A stretch of DNA of 64,000 nucleotides, taken from Physcomitrium patens (taxonomy: Eukaryota; Streptophyta; Bryopsida; Funariales; Funariaceae). This document shows, one piece after another, positions 61,491 to 64,000 of this stretch. The DNA lies in contig NC_037260.1 in NCBI RefSeq assembly GCF_000002425.4, positions 14,925,372 to 14,989,371 on the forward strand, written 5' to 3'. Within the stretch, counting starts at the first letter, position 1, and the number at the start of each line of letters is the position of its first letter. The notes under the pieces are model-generated. The model was given only the letters and a program-made list of their open reading frames with translations. It searched no databases and had not been told where the DNA came from. Made by a program: the position numbers and the translations under genes.

Positions 61491-62373
61491 TATAAATTAT
61501 TGTAGATAAAACATCAAATATTCATGTCCTTTGATTAAAGACATGGGTTAAGATAATCTAAATCAGGTCAATAATCAATTTTTCGACTATTCTCATCCAT
61601 CCAAGAGCAGGTTTTCTGTACGTTAATACAGGACGCCTTTCATTCGTCGGGACTATGAACTTCGTTAATTTCTTCCGAGGCCAATTCGCTAGAGAGAGTG
61701 AGGCTGCAACGCAGGTTCGAATCCGCGTGCAGTCTGGCGGCATCGCTGCGGAGGCTCGGAGGAGACGACGACCACGACCTAAATGTAGTGACAATCCAAC
61801 ACCCACGTGTGCTCCCAGTTACATCACGCCGCGCTGTCTGGCCCTGGACCCAGGTTTTTCCAGGTTCCAATTGCGGAGAATGGTGTTGCTACGCCCACGC
61901 CTCCCCCCCTTTCCACTCACGCACTTTGCGTCTACATTGTCATCACCCCCTCTTTCCCCCGAACCATCCCAACCTACGATCCATGTCCACTGTCTCTCGT
62001 CATCTCACGCTTTTTCTCTGTTTTCTAAGTCTCATACATTGCACTTTTCCGTGATGTAACTATTTGTAATTTGATCGTTTGCGGATCGTTAAATTGCAGG
62101 CAAACCGTTGTGTGTAGCGCAGCGGGTAGAGGGTAGATGTACTTTTCGTTAGTCATTTCTTGCCTGCAGATAACTTGGTTTAGGATTTTGGGTTCTCTGA
62201 CTGCGACGGAATTCGATTTGTGCGTGACTTGGTTGTGAAGCAATGGGCCGGAGAGGATCGTGATTCTGCAGGTGTGCGATCGGATTGTGGGTTGGCTACA
62301 TGAATCGGCGTAGAGACACAATTGGTGCTCAGCTGCAGTTGTATGCTGAGACATATTGAACTTGGGTAGAAGG
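61491..62373 (+). promoter_or_regulatory. Promoter and leader region of the phosphate carrier gene
   Basis: Base composition changes abruptly from AT-rich repeat to balanced sequence at about 61550-61640. A C-rich pyrimidine stretch lies at about 61900-61990, consistent with a plant Y-patch core promoter. No TATA box is evident. Several overlapping open frames on both strands lack any family features. Confidence 0.45.
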
Positions 62374-63995
62374 ATGGTTGGCCAGGCAAGCCTTTTCGTG
62401 GGGTCAAATCGAGTGGAGAGGGAGCCTGAGGTGACATGGGATGCTCAGATCCGGGCGAACAAGTTGGAGCTCTTCACGAGCAAGTACTACGCAGCATGTG
62501 CGGTGGGCGGCATGATCTCCGCTGGCTCTGTTCATCTTCTCATCACCCCATTGGACATGCTCAAGGTTAATATGCAGGTTGATTGATTTCCATTCTTGAC
62601 TCTCTGAGCATTGTGAGAGTGTCATCAATTTCGAGATAAAGATTGTATCACGGTTTGTGTTGTAAGTCGTGTTCTTTCACAACTGCAGTGTTCGTGGAAT
62701 ATCTTTTGAGCTATGTGTTGTATGTCGCGATTATGCAGGCGAATCCTTTGAAATACAGATCTATAATGTCGGGGTTCGGCATTGTTTACCGTGAGCAAGG
62801 AATAGGCGGCATCTGGAAAGGCTGGAGCAGCAAGCTATTTGGTTATGGTGCACAAGGTGCTTGCAAATTTGGGTTGTATGAGTATTTCAAGAAATTTTAC
62901 GCTGATTTGGCAGGTCCAGAGTTCACAAAAGAAAACAAGACTGCAATATTCGCCGCAGGTAGTTTGTCGGCGCAGGTCATCGCAGACGTGGCATTGAACC
63001 CGTTTGAATCGGTGAAAGTGAAGGTGCAAACGGGTTATGCCAAGGGTCTAGTTGATGGGTTTCCTCGCTTGTATCGTGCTGAGGGATTAGCAGGGTAAGT
63101 GTGTCACATATCGTCCTTCACATTTATTCCTTTTAGCATCCCCCTCCCAGTTGTGTGGCTTTGACGAAAGAGATCGTAGTCTTTAACCTCCACTCAACAG
63201 AATGATGTCAATTTTTTATGCACACAAACTAGAAGATTTTGCATTTCTGACATGTGTCTTTGCATCCACAGGCTGTATAGAGGACTTCCACTACTATGGG
63301 GACGAAATATTCCATGTAAATTACTCTGAACAGCTACATTTGTTGTTGTCTTTTGCCATGTGATACTTTAACATGAGTCTTTCCGTTATTTGTTTGTGAT
63401 CATTATCATGCTACTTCTCTAGCAGCTTTTTTTAAGGAACCTTCACAGTTTAATTGTCTAATTTGAGATTCTGTTTGCAGTTTCTGTGCTCATGTTTTCC
63501 ACATTTGAGCACTCTGTTGATTTTCTCTACAAGAATGTTCTTCAGAGACCCAAAAACGATTGTTCCAGAATTCAACAACTTGGGATCACGTGTATGGCTG
63601 GATATATGTCTGGAGTGACGGGCACTATCATCTCCAACCCGGCTGACATTTTGATCACTACTGTCAACAAAAATAGAAAGCTCAGTATGGTTCAGGTTGG
63701 TCACCCTTATTGCTTTCAATTTACTTTCCTATTCTTCAATCTGTACTATTACATCCGCCTTGTTTCCATTTCCTTCATGGAAGTGGCTTCTTGTATGTCG
63801 AGACTCTGAATGGCTTGTATTCTGTGTTTTTGTTTTATCGCAACTTTTGACGTGATCACTGCGCAGGCTGCCAAGCGCATTGGAGTGACGGGTCTTTTCA
63901 CGAGAAGCTTGCCATTGCGAATCATGATTGTAGGGCCTATGGCCACTGCGCAATGGCTTTGTTACGACACCCTCAAGGTGTTGGTTGGCTTGTAA
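62374..63995 (+). CDS. Mitochondrial phosphate carrier (SLC25/PHT3 type)
   Basis: The exons are 62374-62577, 62739-63094, 63272-63315, 63481-63695 and 63867-63995, giving 315 residues in frame across GT-AG introns. The carrier brings phosphate with a proton into the matrix for ATP synthesis. Three carrier repeats are visible, with signature loops PLDMLK (59-64), PFESVK (156-161) and PADILI (255-260). The third loop lacks the final basic residue, as is common in phosphate carriers. YGAQGACKFGLYEYFKK (103-119) is diagnostic of the phosphate subgroup. The N-terminus is short, so a long cleaved presequence is absent. The start is the only in-frame ATG of exon 1 before the first membrane helix. 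The last codons overlap TTGTAAGTTTT. That reads as a stop but could also be a splice donor, in which case a short further exon would lie beyond the window. Confidence 0.93.
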
Positions 63996-64000
63996 GTTTT

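Noticed and set aside
61708-61730. GGTTCGAATCC, a perfect tRNA B box
   Set aside because: The flanking bases do not form a T stem, and no acceptor, D or anticodon arms could be drawn.
62111-62128. A-box-like TAGCGCAGCGG
   Set aside because: No B box follows within tRNA distance, and it lies in the phosphate carrier leader.

Overview
This is a nuclear window from a land plant. It holds spliced genes for chloroplast and mitochondrial proteins, plant-type GT-AG introns of roughly 70 to 660 bases, and a large block of Ty3/Gypsy and Ty1/Copia elements. Codon use, compact genes and very AT-rich repeats make a bryophyte (moss-like) source my best guess, but I cannot name the species.

Bases 1-14100 are a gene island with four genes. 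They are an isoaspartyl peptidase/L-asparaginase (2036-3827, +, 5 exons), the plastid ribosomal protein L4 precursor (5462-6388, -, no intron), a fibrillin-like plastid protein (7168-9287, +, 5 exons, the first holding only the start codon) and the mitochondrial import receptor TIM50 (9996-13633, -, 10 exons). A fifth gene, a mitochondrial phosphate carrier (62374-63995, +, 5 exons), begins a second island at the right edge. All exon joins were worked out by eye from reading frame, splice signals and family similarity. They keep one open frame and give full-length proteins of 360, 308, 285, 376 and 315 residues. The genes are unrelated housekeeping or organelle genes, and there is no operon-like logic.

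Bases about 14100-61500 are an extremely AT-rich block with no host gene that I can see. From 19.5 to 61.5 kb it is a nest of LTR retrotransposons, all treated here as fossils. Gypsy copy A (19.5-26.2 kb, +) carries a solo LTR. Next to it, Gypsy copy B (26.3-61.5 kb, +) has been split by several later insertions: a chromovirus (28444-34653, -) sitting in a further repeat; a gag-protease-only LTR element F (37280-41304, +); Gypsy copy D (42437-58683, -); and a solo LTR in its own 3' LTR. D was in turn split by Gypsy copy C (45376-50349, -), an F-family solo LTR (50453-51778) and a Copia element (54021-58219, +).

The chromovirus is the youngest and least decayed element. Its LTRs carry arrays of perfect heat-shock elements immediately upstream of a TATA box, which is the most interesting signal in the window. 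The surrounding copies have almost lost G and C, as expected from long-term decay of methylated cytosine.
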